A DNA stretch of 64,000 bases from Scytalidium lignicola (Eukaryota; Ascomycota; Leotiomycetes). The notes under the pieces are model-generated. The model did no database searches, had not been told where the DNA came from, and saw only the letters and a list, made by a program, of their open reading frames with translations. Both the position numbers and the translations under genes were made by a program. This document shows positions 46,925 through 59,700 of this stretch, piece after piece (the first letter of the stretch is position 1; each line of letters opens with the position of its first letter). Location of the stretch: the NCBI GenBank assembly GCA_002812745.2, contig NCSJ02000071.1, forward strand, positions 62,001 to 126,000. The letters are read 5' to 3'.

Positions 46925-48416
46925 TTATGCAGGTGGTAGAAATGAGGAAAAGAGACCGCCTTGAACAACAGCATACATGACCATAAACCGTATGAGGTAG
47001 GTGGCTTCAGGCTTCTTGGGGCTGAACGATGCAGCTTTTTTGGCAACATACCATAACCAGACCGGATATGCTGACGACAGTCGGGTAATAATTTGAACAT
47101 GAGCGTTTGTAAGAGTAGCTAAAAGCAAAAGCAGCTGTGGGATAGCTATACTTCGAACTAGATTTTTGGTATTGGAAGTTCCTGGCATTTGCTCAGGGCT
47201 AGTTGCCGTGATTTTATTCTTGTTGTGGCTTGATGTGCCCCGAGGAGGATTTGATTTGATTTGCATAGCCCATGTTATCGAGATTCCCATAATAATAATC
47301 ATGGGAGCTGCAAGGAGAAAGAGCGGTATGTTAGAGATGGTCCAGTAACGCAAGAAACCGCAATTCCTGTTGTAGTTAGCTAGGAGAATGTAATTTGTTA
47401 CAGTAAAGTACTCACCAGTAATAATCTTGCACAAATGTATATATGCTAGGTAATGTCTTCTCACACCATGGCCGTAATGGTTGGTGGTTGGAATTCTGGC
47501 AAAATGCTTGGTATGCCACGTACTGGGGTATTAAGAATCCTAGAGCAACAAATATGCCGCCAAGGCCCGTGGCAACACCGCGTCGTATGACCGAAATATT
47601 TAAGCCATGTTTAAGTTGTAAAATTAGACTCAGTGCTTCTTCGAGTAGTAGAATACCGTTCAAAATCCCGTTGCTTCGACAGAGAGTAGCGAGGCCGAAA
47701 GAGAGACCGGATAATAGAATAAAAATGTCATGATGGATACTGTATCGTCCCTGTGGAGCTATGCTTCTAGAGAACAGGAGGTATCCAAGAAAACTAAGGA
47801 ATGAGCATGCACTCTCCGCATACGGAGCAGATAAGAATATCCCAGCTGGAGATACAATATGAAGAAGAGCGGTCGTCAAGGCTAAACCTCTAGTGCTGGG
47901 GCCAGGGAAAACAGTTCGAGTTAAATAGAACAATACTAGCACCGAGAAAAGATGGGCAACATGAGCTAAACATATTGCCAGCAAAGCTTCCAATCTAAGA
48001 TCACACGGTAGGCCAGCTTGCCGGAGAACTTGAGAGATATCAGAAATGGAGGTATATCGGACATGAGACCGTAGAAAGAGAAGNAAAAAAGACCTACCAG
48101 AAGCACCGAAGGCTATGATTCGGGTGTAACCCCAGCTAAAGGCCCATTCCTGTTCATACAAATAGCCACGACTAGCTGTCTTGACGAAATATATGGCATC
48201 CCATCTCGTCAGTCTTTCCACTATGCGATAAAATATTGATGGTAGCAATGCATGTCCGCGAGTCCCGTGACCATGGAGGAGGAGATCAGTCGAGGTATCA
48301 TAGCCCAGACCCGGACTGGCGACAGCAATTGCAAGCAGCAGGGATTTCCATGCCACGAAGGATAGCAGCAGCGTCTGAATCGGACGATTGATGATGATGG
48401 CGTTCCATGAGTTCAT
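46925..48416 (-). CDS. GPI18: GPI mannosyltransferase 2 (PIG-V/GPI18)
   Basis: The exons are 48416-48098, 48028-47416 and 47366-46925, giving 457 residues. The enzyme adds the second mannose to the GPI anchor precursor in the ER lumen, using dolichol-phosphate-mannose. The lumenal motif ERLTRWDAIYFVKTASRGY (with the WDA and acid essential in GT-C transferases) and EQEWAFSWGYTR are visible, followed by about eight hydrophobic segments, SPAGIFLSAPYAESA, ATLCRSNGILNG, and the C-terminal FSSFLPPA. The first intron (69 nt) contains the N at 48084 and ends in AAG. Length and topology agree with fungal GPI18. Defects are not seen. Confidence 0.94.
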
Positions 48417-48926
48417 GATTGCAGCGCCGCAAAAAGACTTTCTACATAGTTTCGCGGGGCGCCGGATTGGGACAGATGATACAGTTCAAGTGATGTTGAG
48501 GCGGTGAAATACTGTATGCACGGACATCACCTTGTGCGACTGCATAATTATCTCAGGTGCCCTGATGACTTGATGGTGGTGGGTGGGCCTTCACCGCCTA
48601 CATCCTCATTTGGGTCCTAAAGAAATGCTACGTCGTCCATGCCTTGATTGGCATTCTTATTTAGAGCCAGTCCGGTACGTGTGAATCCTTTACGTGCAGA
48701 TGTCCAGATGTGCAGATTGTCTGGTTCAGCTGCAAGACTTGTGCCTAATCATCCTACAGTAAACTAACATTAACTTACATTGCCTACAGCCGTCGAAGCC
48801 ACAGATTGCGGATCCATCACCGCCGCAACCAAGAACTCGGAAAATGCGAGGCTCTCAGTTAGCCCGAGACCGACGTCAGCCGGTACCAGCCTGACATCAT
48901 GTGATCTCACAAAATTAATCATCCTA
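48417..48926. other. Spacer upstream of GPI18, left of the MITE
   Basis: This holds the GPI18 promoter and ends at the TA target site of the inverted-repeat element. The small frame 48780-48992 runs into the element and is not supported. Confidence 0.35.
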
Positions 48927-49165
48927 CGTAAGGGGGTGCAAGAAATGAATCACCCACCCCTTGCACGGCTTCAAGCCAATCAAGTGCTCTAATTTGCCTA
49001 AATTCACGCTGCCTTAATGCCTTCAAGCGATCACACCAGTTTGAATTCCTCACGTCATACATGGTTTCCACGAGTTTACCCAAACAGCGTGAGAAAATCT
49101 CCTGATTAGGCCCAAAAACGCTCGCTTGCAGGGGGTGGGTGATTCATTTCTTGCACCCCCTTACG
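48927..49165. mobile_element. MITE-like element with 34-bp terminal inverted repeats, TA target site
   Basis: The element is 239 bp. Both ends begin CGTAAGGGGGTGCAAG (read inward) and match perfectly for 34 bases; after one mismatch TGCA also matches. The flanks are TA on both sides (48925-48926 and 49166-49167), the target duplication of Tc1/mariner and pogo elements. The roughly 160-bp centre has no open frame of use, so it would be moved in trans by a transposase elsewhere. Perfect ends suggest a recent insertion. It lies about 0.5 kb upstream of GPI18 and 1.7 kb upstream of the unknown gene at 50879. Its name in repeat libraries is not known to me. Confidence 0.85.
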
Positions 49166-49766
49166 TACATAAGTACGCCCGTACCGGTAACCTCGTTAAC
49201 TGAAAACGTAACTAATCATTTTGAGTGTCGTACTCCGTATTTGTCAAGGGTTGATGCGAATGCGAATACGCGCTCTTTAGACGCATTCCCGTATCGACGT
49301 ATTTTACGCGCTCTGCGCTCTTTGTGTCTCTTGCTGTACTGTGTACGGACGTAGAAGAAATAGAAGAAACATATCTGCAGGGCTCTCTTGCAGGCTACCT
49401 GGCTACCTGACCAGCACCAAACCAAAACCTCCATAGTTCCCGGATCTACGTCAGGTGCTCAAAGAGTCTAAACAAACCAATGGAGATTTCACTGTCCCAC
49501 AGAAGGAGTGACTTGGAGTTTTGCTTGCTCTTCCCCACATCTCGGGCGAACTACCTAGCAGCTTATGCAAGCGCTGCAAGACACTTTTTGCGCTGCGGAC
49601 TCTGAGAGTGCCCGGCCGCCGAAGCTGACGGCCGTTGCGTCGTCGCCGTCGTTGTCGTCGTTGTCGTTGTTGATGACCTCGGCACTTGAGCGTTTTGGTT
49701 GCTGTATGCGGCAGTCCTCCTTTACGGCGGTTTCAGGTAATGATAATAGAGTGAGTACATCCGTAT

Positions 49767-49822
49767 TGTACAGTACAGTACGGATGTACCGTGTTGTGAT
49801 ACGGTACAGGACAGTACTGTAA
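49767..49822. repeat. Imperfect palindrome rich in GTAC
   Basis: TACAGTACAGTAC and GTACCGT are mirrored by ACGGTAC and CAGTACTGTA around a short TGTTGTGAT loop. A transcript could fold into a hairpin of about 50 nt with mismatches. Confidence 0.5.
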
Positions 49823-50040
49823 TTAGTTGTCTGCGGCGGGTGCAGCAATGCTGACCTTGACATCCCATCAAGCTACCTCTCAGGGCATCTTTTGCGCGCC
49901 ACGGCACTTCAGCCTTCCTCAGCTCGTCCTCCATGTGCCCCCAGCTGTGCCCCAGCTGTCCCGTCACACTCCTCCTCAGGGGTGCGCTTGATTTCGCTCT
50001 TTCGCTTTTTCGCTGGCTGCAGCCTCCCACCGCCCTATGA

Positions 50041-50072
50041 AAACGAGAGAACGAGAGAACGAGGGAACGAGA
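50041..50072 (+). repeat. GAACGAGA tandem repeat
   Basis: About four copies of GAACGAGA or GAACGAGG are present in a row, in non-coding DNA upstream of the gene at 50879. Confidence 0.7.
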
Positions 50073-50878
50073 AAGCCGAGAGCGTGTTGGTAAGGTTGTT
50101 TAATAAGCGAGTGAACGGGAGCGAGACGTAAGAGCTAAGGCCGAGGAATCCCTGGCAGGCATCATCCTGCGAATGCGAAGGCAAAAAAATCACAAACTCT
50201 CCGGCGTCCCGGTTCGGTCTTTTCACGCCTCCGCACTTCCGCTTTGAGAACGTTAACACACAGCAATAGACAAACCNTTTTTTTTTTTTGCCCCTCAAGA
50301 TGTCCTGGACCTTCAGGTGGAGAGCATGGGCCCAATCGGAAACTAACCAGTCATCATGCACCTCTGAGATTCTTTGCTCTCGGTACTCGCTGGTTTTCCG
50401 CTCCCGGCTTGCCTCCAACTGTGCAACCTCCAGTCCCCTGGATGCAGACAGTCGCCCTGCTACTTCCTGCTGCCTCCTGCAAAGTCAATTTTGTTTACCC
50501 TCTGCTTTTGTGCGCCATCTGAAGAGGCTGTCGAAGACTTTTTCAATTATTATCCAGTAACGTTGACTGAAGCTGGGGGTGGTCTTCTCTGCCATCAATA
50601 TCGTTGGCTGCTCTGTTTGACCAAATACACGTTGTTTTTGCGGCGTAGTTGCCTAAGCCTCACATCAGCAAAAAATCGTAGGCCACACGAATATTGGGCT
50701 AGAGACCCGAAGGCCCCCCTCATGTCGGCACCTCCCGTGCATAACTTACCTTCCTCTGTCCCAGATCTGATCGCTCTCTGTGGATCTACCGTACTACCGG
50801 AAGCACCGTTTGCTTCTCACATGGGAAGGCTCCCCTCCCCCGATGCTAGGGGTTGTCCTTCCTTGATATACCACCGAG

Positions 50879-52720
50879 ATGTTTCTTCATTCCGGAGCCG
50901 CCATCCATCGACATGAATACTCGCCACCTCTAGAGCTTCGAGCTCCTGCTTCGCGCTTGAGAAGGTCGACTTTGTCACGAGTTTCCTATCCTACGACTAA
51001 TGTACCAAGACGGTCCGCAAGCTTCGACGCTCCCACGCCCATGCCTATTCTTCAACCTCTAGGAAGGGCATTGGCAGAATATGTACAGCCAACCAATGAG
51101 CAATCTGTACGCTTTCAGGAACCAGATCTAGAAGCGATGAGTGAAGATGGAAAATCAGTTGCCAATTCGGAAACCAGTGTTACTACCAGTGTCACAACAA
51201 CTGGAGGACCGCGACCAAGAAAACGCACACGAAACAGCACCTCCTTCTCCCTTGCACACCCCGCCCCGACTCTGGGTCAGAAGCAGAAACTGATTATTGT
51301 TCGTCCAAGACTCCTGCTCCAACTGCAGCGTCTCTCGCCAGACTCCCGACCAAAGCCAGCTATCGATGTTCTACCTTCAACCGTTGTCGTTCCGAGGCTT
51401 GTAAAGAGATTCCCGCGTCTATTTACAGCCAAGGGTGGATTGGGTGCAAACGATGTTATGATTGTTAAGAGTGAAGAATATGGGACACCAGATATCAAGG
51501 AAACGGAGGATACGGATTCGGACGACGACAGGTATGGAGCCAGAGAAGTATTAGCGGTGATATGTCAAATGCGAAAGGATGAAGGCGGTACCCAGGGAGT
51601 CGCCGAAATAGTATTGGCCGATGGTACCGTTTGGACGGCTCGGCCCATGACGAATGGCCTGTACGAGTTTACTTGCATCGACCATCATGGGATTAAAACG
51701 ACAGCTCGATGGGTGAAGAGAACCAGCCAGCGCGCCAGTTTGGATTTTGCGACTACAAAGGGCTCTAACCTCAATGTGAGATTTACTTTCAGCATCATCG
51801 ACCCAAATTCACGCCGCCATCCCATCATGGCGACGATAACTCAAAAGAAACTGGATATTCCTGATTATTACACTTCTGTCTCCCCTTCCTCTGGCAAACA
51901 TCCCCCGCCGTCTCCATTGAGGACCTTTCCCGGCGATTCCGAGTACTTGGATCACGAACCTTCGCCGGACCGCGCAACTCACTATATCGATCCAAAGTTG
52001 AGGAACTTGATTACTGTAACCGGAATCTGGGTGGCTTTGCGTCAAGGCTGGTCACCATACTTTAAATACGATGATGCTATGAGCGTTAATGCAGAGCCAG
52101 CAAATGGTAAAGGACATAACAGGAGACGATCATCTTCATTAACACCGGAAAGTGGACGGTTAAGTCCAGCGCTAACACAATCAACCACGTCGGTGTGCAC
52201 TCAAAGCGCCTTCCGTCGTCGAAGTTATGGGAGGGACGTGTCGAGGTCTCAGAGTTTCAATGCTCCTTCGCTTATAGAATCGTCTCCTAAGAGAACTACG
52301 TCAACGGGAGCTGTTTTCATGGAGCGCCTCTCGGCGCGTAGAGCTGGCCATGCTTCCAGCACGGCTACGAGTGAGAGTGATGCTGAGATCGCTGCACCAG
52401 CGGGATCGAAGGGAATTGATGAGAGTATTGTCACAACACGGCTGACTACCATACCTTCGCATCGACATTCACTGCCACCTTCATTGACATTTCCTCTCGA
52501 ACATCCTGAGACACCATCACGCCCTCCGAGGAGAGTTGCTTCATACATCGCTCCTAATTCACTAGCAAAGGGTCTGGGGAACGAGGCTATGGATAAAGAG
52601 AATATCCCGCCAGTTAGCAACGGACAACAAATTGCTAGCCAACCCGAGAAACCGAAAATTAAGAGATGGAAGGCTTTTACAAGATTATTTCGCCGGTCGA
52701 ATAAGTCGCGGGCTACATAG
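50879..52720 (+). CDS. Conserved-looking fungal protein of unknown function
   Basis: This is a single exon of 613 codons. An in-frame stop lies just upstream (50864-50866), so the ATG at 50879 is the first available unless an upstream exon is spliced in. The first 150 residues are disordered with a basic patch (PRPRKRTRNSTSF). A folded part at about 130-400 contains LIIVRPRLLLQLQRLS, VLAVICQMRKDEGG, IVLADGTVWTARPMTNGLYEF and TARWVKR. The middle and end are Ser/Pro/Arg-rich (many RRxS sites), ending IKRWKAFTRLFRRSNK, an amphipathic basic segment that could bind membrane or nucleic acid. I recognise the style from unnamed Pezizomycotina proteins, but no domain with a known role. No function is assigned. 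Confidence 0.78.
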   Translation: MFLHSGAAIHRHEYSPPLELRAPASRLRRSTLSRVSYPTTNVPRRSASFDAPTPMPILQPLGRALAEYVQPTNEQSVRFQEPDLEAMSEDGKSVANSETSVTTSVTTTGGPRPRKRTRNSTSFSLAHPAPTLGQKQKLIIVRPRLLLQLQRLSPDSRPKPAIDVLPSTVVVPRLVKRFPRLFTAKGGLGANDVMIVKSEEYGTPDIKETEDTDSDDDRYGAREVLAVICQMRKDEGGTQGVAEIVLADGTVWTARPMTNGLYEFTCIDHHGIKTTARWVKRTSQRASLDFATTKGSNLNVRFTFSIIDPNSRRHPIMATITQKKLDIPDYYTSVSPSSGKHPPPSPLRTFPGDSEYLDHEPSPDRATHYIDPKLRNLITVTGIWVALRQGWSPYFKYDDAMSVNAEPANGKGHNRRRSSSLTPESGRLSPALTQSTTSVCTQSAFRRRSYGRDVSRSQSFNAPSLIESSPKRTTSTGAVFMERLSARRAGHASSTATSESDAEIAAPAGSKGIDESIVTTRLTTIPSHRHSLPPSLTFPLEHPETPSRPPRRVASYIAPNSLAKGLGNEAMDKENIPPVSNGQQIASQPEKPKIKRWKAFTRLFRRSNKSRAT

Positions 52721-53782
52721 CGCCCCATACTATACCCTTCTTTTATTGTATTAATATATTATGTCTATTAGAGATATTCCTGAATATCTTACTGAGTACG
52801 GAGCTGCCGTACATTGTTACGTGGTCCATTTAGGATTTGGGCATTTATTTTGTCATCAACAACATATATTTCCTTTGAATGTGCACATTGGGCGTCATTT
52901 GGTCTCTGTTGCGTCAACAACTCTTTGGCAAGGCATATTTCCTTTGGGAAACTTTCAAGCATAGACATACCTACACAAGGTGTTTCAGAGTTTCTTTGCT
53001 AATCAATGATAATGATTACAAATAAATATTCTCGAGCAATTGTTACGAATTTTGTAAGCTAAATCTAGGCGTAGAAGTGATCACGCACGTCGACCAGGGA
53101 GGCGACGTTTGATTGCGTCGTCTGAATGCCTAAATCCGAGTCAGCCACATAAAGAGCTTATTTAACTTCCATCCTGCCTTAGGTCCACTTTTGCTGTAGA
53201 AGTCGAGATAATTACTGATCATATCACGACGGATTCAAATCTATTTATTCCTATCTCTAGAAAAGAGAACTTCTTTCCTATTATTACTATAATATATAGC
53301 ATTACAAACTTCCGGCCATTCGTTCGTTGTAAGCAGGCGAGGAGGCGAGACAAGGCTGTAATGAATCGGCTGTGGTCGAACCTCACCTCTACACGATTCT
53401 ATTGCCGTCAACTCCAATCGCACGGCCAGTGATATTACCCCTCCACAGTTCAATGCGAACAACTATCGTTCGCTATTCCCACCCAGCAGGGTATTTACTT
53501 AAACGTTTTGATGGTTCTTGGGCTTTCTGCTGTTTTACGAGCTAAGTCGTGTGACTTATTTCAGCTACATTATTTGTCATAGCTAGGAGCTTGGGATAGA
53601 TTCGAGGCTCGCGCATCACGTTGGTATGATTGCTTCAGACTGAGACCAAATGCGATATATCGTTAACAAAGAAGCTTCTGTAGAACAATTTAGATCGCTT
53701 ATAAAGCTCTTTGTCCGATTTAAATATCGAAAACTCGAAAAAAAATTCTAAATCGAAAATAACGTTCTTGCTTCCATCAACG
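52721..53782. other. Spacer upstream of BLM10
   Basis: About 1.06 kb with the 3' flank of the unknown gene and the BLM10 promoter. The frames at 52761-52964 and 53241-53462 are not supported by family or splicing. No repeat or RNA is recognised. Confidence 0.35.
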
Positions 53783-56700
53783 ATGGAAGAAGACGCTCCA
53801 AATGGCATCCAGAGCCATGCACAATTTCTCCAGAACCTTCTTGCAAACGGAAGCTCGAGCGAAATGGCATCTCGCGCGACATCGCCGGGTCTAGGATTTG
53901 GCTCTGACGACATGGAGTCGGAAAAGGCGAAACGGTATCGACCGCGAACGTTCCAGTATTTCAAGCTCCTACCATACAATGTAGAGGAAGAGGCAGAACG
54001 AAATGCGGCGTTACAGGAGATCTTGAAGCAGCTCTATATTGCTATTAAAGCTGAGGATATATCACCGGGCGCTGTTCATTGGACGAGGGAGTTGAAGGGA
54101 TGGCTTAATCTAAAATTTGAGATTACGAGGACGTTGCGGGTGAAGCTCGTTAAGCTGTATTATATGCTATCTTTAGCTCCTGGGCTGGATTGGGCAGCTA
54201 TCGATAGATTTGAGAGCATGTTTTATACTCTTACAAAGTATGTAATCTGTTGTGTTTGGCGTCTGTTTCTGTTTTTGGTTAAGCTGACGTTTTATGAAAA
54301 AGGAAAAAGCATTACCTAAAACCCGGAGTTGATCTCGTGCTCGACTGGAGACCTTTGTGGAAGGAGATGAAGAGTCTTGTCTTGCCATTTGAGACGCCAT
54401 CGCACTATAGCAGTCGAAAGCGTAGTCATAAGAATATTGCAAAACTCTGTCTCTTTGCACAGATGTACTTTGATCCGCAGGAGCGGGAAGCTATGCTCGA
54501 GGAGATCTTGCCATACTTCAGCACCTCTGAAGTTACAAATGCATTCATATCAGTTGGAGCGCTGAATATGTTGTTCCCCTCAAATGCAGGGCCAGACCAG
54601 CCAGGCCAACTACTCCCACAAGACTACCTCCCTACCTTCTTCCACCTTTGGTCTCTTGTTAATCGCTCCAAATCCTTTGATATCATGTTCTTCGATCTAT
54701 TCTCTAGATTAGCCAGAGACTCTCTTACAGCTGAACATATCCCATTCAGCGAGTATGGTATCTTCACCAAGGACCAATCAGACCTCATGTTCACTGCATT
54801 CTTGAGATTAACAGAGATCCCGGTCGGACAAGCCTCATCGCCCTATAGCGGTTTAGTCGATATTGGTATGGGCCTCGCCATCTACCTGGAAAAGGACAAG
54901 AAGAAACATCCAGTTGCATATCAAATAGCGAGGTGGATTGCTATGTCCCTCTCACCTATGTGCTTAGACAAGCCCGGCTCTATACTTTCGAACCTAGAAG
55001 GGATGATGGAATCAGTCGATACTTTCTTCCATCCATCAAACCAAGGAGCCTGGACAACGATGTTATCGCAAATAACATACCATCTCATAGATTTCTTCGT
55101 AATGCGATGGAACCGTGAGCAAAGTGGAGAGTTAGATACGCCAAAAGAGAGGCGGATAAATTCGGAGTTGAAAAGACGATTTGTCCTTGCACTAAGGGAA
55201 ATCATGTTCATGGGCCTCTTCTCCAAAGGCTCCAAGCCACTGAACTATTATTTCGGTGCATTACAGGGCCTAGCATATCTAGAGCCAGACTTGATATTGC
55301 CAGGGGCTCTGCAACGATTTTATCCCTCTTTACAAGGATTGGTTGAAGTTCATCGCACAGCGTCGTCGTTGTGTGGTTTACAGATGACGGCCAATATAAT
55401 GGCTAAACATAAAGGCTTCCGATGTCACATAACTGCTCTGTTAGCATTAGCTCTACCAGGTATCGATGCCAACGATCTGTCAAAGACACAACACACTTTG
55501 AACTTTATACAATCTGTAGCTTACAGCATTCCATTTGCCGACTTAACGAAGGGGAATGAAACTATTCACGATACATCACTTGCCATTGAGTGGGTTCAAG
55601 GTGAAATGGAACGTATGGAGCGAGAAGGACCCAATGTGTCTATAGACTATACGACCGAGCTCAGTGATGAGGATGAAGCTAATATTGTCCGCTCATCTAC
55701 GGCCGGCCTCGGAGAGTTCGTCATAGCCCTGCTTGGAAAGATCTTCACCCTCTTAGAAAACCTCCCAGAGTTATCAAGGGTAAGATCGGGAGGTCCAGAG
55801 GAGAGTGTTATAAATACACTCCCTGCCGCACTCACACCTCTATTTGCTACTTTATCACCTGAACTCTTCGACCTAGCTCTTGAAAAAGTTGCAACTTTCG
55901 TTGGGAGTCATGTGGTTCACCAAGCTAGAGATGCCATGGCCTTTATTTGCAATGCTCTCTGCAAAGCTAATCCAGTTAAGACATTAAAAGTCTTCGTGCC
56001 AATGCTCATTGTCGGTATTCGCAATGAAATTGATTACAATGATGCTGCCTCAGACAGAAGCAGTGGTAACGAAGTGCTACCACGAGATAGAGCTCTTGTT
56101 TGGCACGTCAGTATGTTAAGTATGATTGTGGTTCATATTGGTGACGCCGTTCTTCCTTACAAGAAGGAGCTATTTGACATTGCTTTATACATGCAAGAAA
56201 AATGCCGAGGCATTCCAACTATCCATATATCGAACTATATTCATCATCTTCTTCTCAACCTTACGTTGATATACCCGGTTGATAGTGCTCTATACGAGCC
56301 TGAGGTCTTTGAGAGAGGACTAGATGTCGGAGATTGGGGAATGTCAACAAAACCATCTGAATTAACTATCGAATGGCATGTTCCATCTCAGGATGAGATA
56401 ACATTTGCTATAGAGTTATTTGAGTCCCAAGTTCAGACTGCTATGGACCGGTTATCGAATCTAATTAGTGATGCTCCAGCCATTAGCAGAGGTGGGAAGA
56501 ACAAGGAGTGGTCTGATGAGATATCGAGACTCCTTGGCCAGCTACGTCTTGTAGTATCTGGTATTGCCACTCTGTTTGATCCGGAGCGTGCCTCTGGCAA
56601 ATATAGCAAAGATGCCGATCGGGATGGCGATATTCAAATGAATGGTGATACGGTCATGGATGAAGATGACGATCCGCTTGCCGAAGCGGCAGAGGATGAA

Positions 56701-59700
56701 GAAACCAGGCCCCAATTTCGCTACCGTGCGGGATATTTGTTAGAAAAGAATAGCACCGTTTATGCTCGTGTTCATGACCTTCGCGAACAAGTGGGCCAGC
56801 TCCTTACGAAAATACATGCCTTTCTTCAGCAATATCAAGAAGATGATGTACCTTGTTTTACAGCCCTGTATACTACATATAGGACTTGGATTACTGATGT
56901 TGGCACTGAGAGATCAGCTCATACCCTGGAGCGTATCACCAGGCTCTATGACGCCGATATCCGCGCTTTTAAGCTCAGTGGATTACGCAAAGTATATCCT
57001 AGACCACTTTTGATCCGACGGTCATCAATCTATAACTTCCAGCGTGCCAAACACAACTGCTCTGCCAGACAGAAATCCAGCCTGGACAAAAAGTTACTAT
57101 TGGATCTGGCTGAGTCCTCTGTCTCTAATTATGCAGAGGTCCGCCAAAGTGCACAGTCTGCTTTAGAATCTTCTCTAAAGAGCCTAATTGGAGGACGACC
57201 TTTGGTAATTCCTCCCTTGCTGGAGACATTCAAGCAGTCATTGGCTTCAAATGATTTTGATCGTATAAAGGGTTCAATATTCACCCTGCTTTACACTAGT
57301 CTAACCAGGACAATATCCAAGGACTGGCGATTCGCTCCTCAATTAGTTCGATGTTACATTGACACAGCTGTCGTAGACAAGCCTTCGATCCAGAAGCTCA
57401 GTTCTGGAGCTGTATACTCCCTTCTCGAATTTGGAAAAGCTATGGATTTATTCCTAGTTATCGATCAAGCTCGGGTTGATGAGATTGAACCAAAGGCTGA
57501 TTGCAAAGCTAGAATTGCATCACGGCATTCTTTCGTCATGGAGCGTCGTAAGAAAGTAGAGGAGAAGAAGGCTGCCTTAGCTATTGAGCTCACTGAAAAA
57601 GCTAGGGATGCTCACTGGAAGATTGCTGGAAAGTGTACAATCTTCATCCTCAATATGGGCCTTCGTGTTAATACACTCGCTCCACGGCAATTCATCGAGC
57701 TGGCTGCTCTTGGTTCGGTTAATGAACATCCTGGTCTGCGTAGTGGCTATGCCGAAGCGTTCATTCGCATCTTCAGTAGTATCGATATCAGATCTACTTA
57801 TGGTCATAGCTATGAGAACTATATACTCGAGGAGGAAAATCCGCACAACAGAATTGAGGTCATGGTGGATCATGATGACCCTAACTGGACAAAGAACTAT
57901 CTTGATTCGTTTGCAAAGCCTGAAATGCCTGACTACTATGTAGATCGTGACTTCCCCGGATGGCTTGCATGGGGCAAGAGCTTCAGAGCTGTAAAGAGCC
58001 GCCCAGAAGATTTTGATGGATATGATGAGTTAGAGCTGAATACCAGAAAACAGATCGGCCAACTCCTTACGCGTGAATGGTTCCAGAAATACTTTGGGTA
58101 CCTGAAGCAGGAACCCCGCGATTCATCTGCCGACCGGTTCAGGATGCACAATGTCATGCTGTTGATTCAGACATTTGAACTTGTTACCGCTGGTTTAACG
58201 GCTGCCTCTTTCGATGATATCAAGGAGGAGATTAACGTAGTTTACGAAGACGGCTCTGATAAACATCAACATCGTGCAACTGCAGAGATATTGGCGGCCC
58301 TGTTGCTCTCAGTTATGGACTCACCGATTGAGAAGCGTAATAAGATCTGGGCATATGGCGTTCCTATCATGCTCCAAGTATTCCAGGATGGGTTGACACC
58401 CGAAAATATTTCGTACTGGATGGCCTGTCTGCATATTATTATAGGAGGGAAAGACCCAAGACAGTCACGAGAGATATTTGATACTTTGACATCATTCCGT
58501 TTGGACATGAATTCTAATGCTGCATTCAAGGAGAGTTCTAAAGTCCAGCTCCTTGAGTTTGCTATTCAGGATGCTGGATGGCACTTCCGGCAGGAGAAGG
58601 CACTCCTAGAAGATTTTATTACTCACATCGACCACCCTTATAAGAGTGTCAGAGAGGCTATCGGGCGTACTGTAGCATCTATCTATCGTACACGGTATTA
58701 TGAAGCATTCAAAGATGTCAAGACGCTTTTGAAAGCAAATAGAGAGGCTTCTTCAATCGGCATTAAACCATATCAACCAACTGAAGAGTTCTCCGAAACG
58801 ATGAAAGATGTGTTCCGTAGACTTGAGAAATGGCGTCTAGAACGTGAACCAGGTCAACAGACACCATCTTCTTACACAAACGGTAGCAAAACAGTGCTAT
58901 TATGGCTTGATACAACTCTCCAGTCATATGAATGCACACAGTTGCTCGATTTCTTTCCAGATCTATTCATTGAACAGCTCCTGCATATGATGGATGTCAA
59001 AGAAGATCCCGAGCTTGGACGTCTTGCTTACTTAGTCTATCGCCACCTCCCTAACATCCCGTTCCGAGCTGGTGAAGACGGTGAATTCATCTCTGCTCTC
59101 ATTCGTATCGGAAAAGTATCGTCATCTTGGCATCAACGTCTACGAACCTTGATCAATATGCAAGTTATCTACTTCCGACGCATCTTCCTCATCAAGCCCA
59201 AGGAACAACAAGCCCTGTTTGATGCTGTCGCGGATATGCTTGAAGACACTCAACTTGAAGTCCGGTTAGGAGCACAAAGTACTTTGTCCGGCATGATACG
59301 TTGTTCGCCTGTTGCTCTACGCAGCAACATCTTAGCAGCTCTCAAGACTAAATTCGTCAAAGCATTGAGGAGCAATCCAATGCCCAAGAAAGCCCGAGGG
59401 GCAGAGACGCCCATTGATTTCAATCAGCGGGTTATTCGACGTCACGCTGCTGTATTAGGTCTCGGCGCTCTGGTCAATGCGTTTCCATATACTACGCCTC
59501 CACCATCATGGATGCCGGAGATTTTGGCACTTTTGGCCTCAAATGCTGCGAATGATCCAGGCGCTATTGGTCAGACTGTTAAAACCGTGCTTGCAGATTT
59601 TAAGAAGACAAGGCAGGATACATGGGTCACTGATCAAAAGGTACGTTGCTTGCTCACTCTTTCACATACTTGAATACTAATTCTTCGTCAGTATTTTACC

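Larger units (their letters stand above)
49166..50878. other. Spacer upstream of the unknown gene, with repeats
   Basis: This 1.7-kb region has no firm gene. It holds a GTC/GTT trinucleotide tract (about 49635-49670), a palindromic GTAC-rich stretch (49767-49822), GAACGAGA-type repeats (50041-50072), and an N at 50277 beside a T run. A plus frame 50374-50916 overlaps the next gene's start in another frame; its last part from an ATG at 50722 may be a leader, but no clear splice joins it. Confidence 0.4.

Noticed and set aside
50374..50916. 180-codon plus frame overlapping the start of the gene at 50879.
   Set aside because: It is in a different frame and no convincing intron joins it to the main frame; treated as leader.
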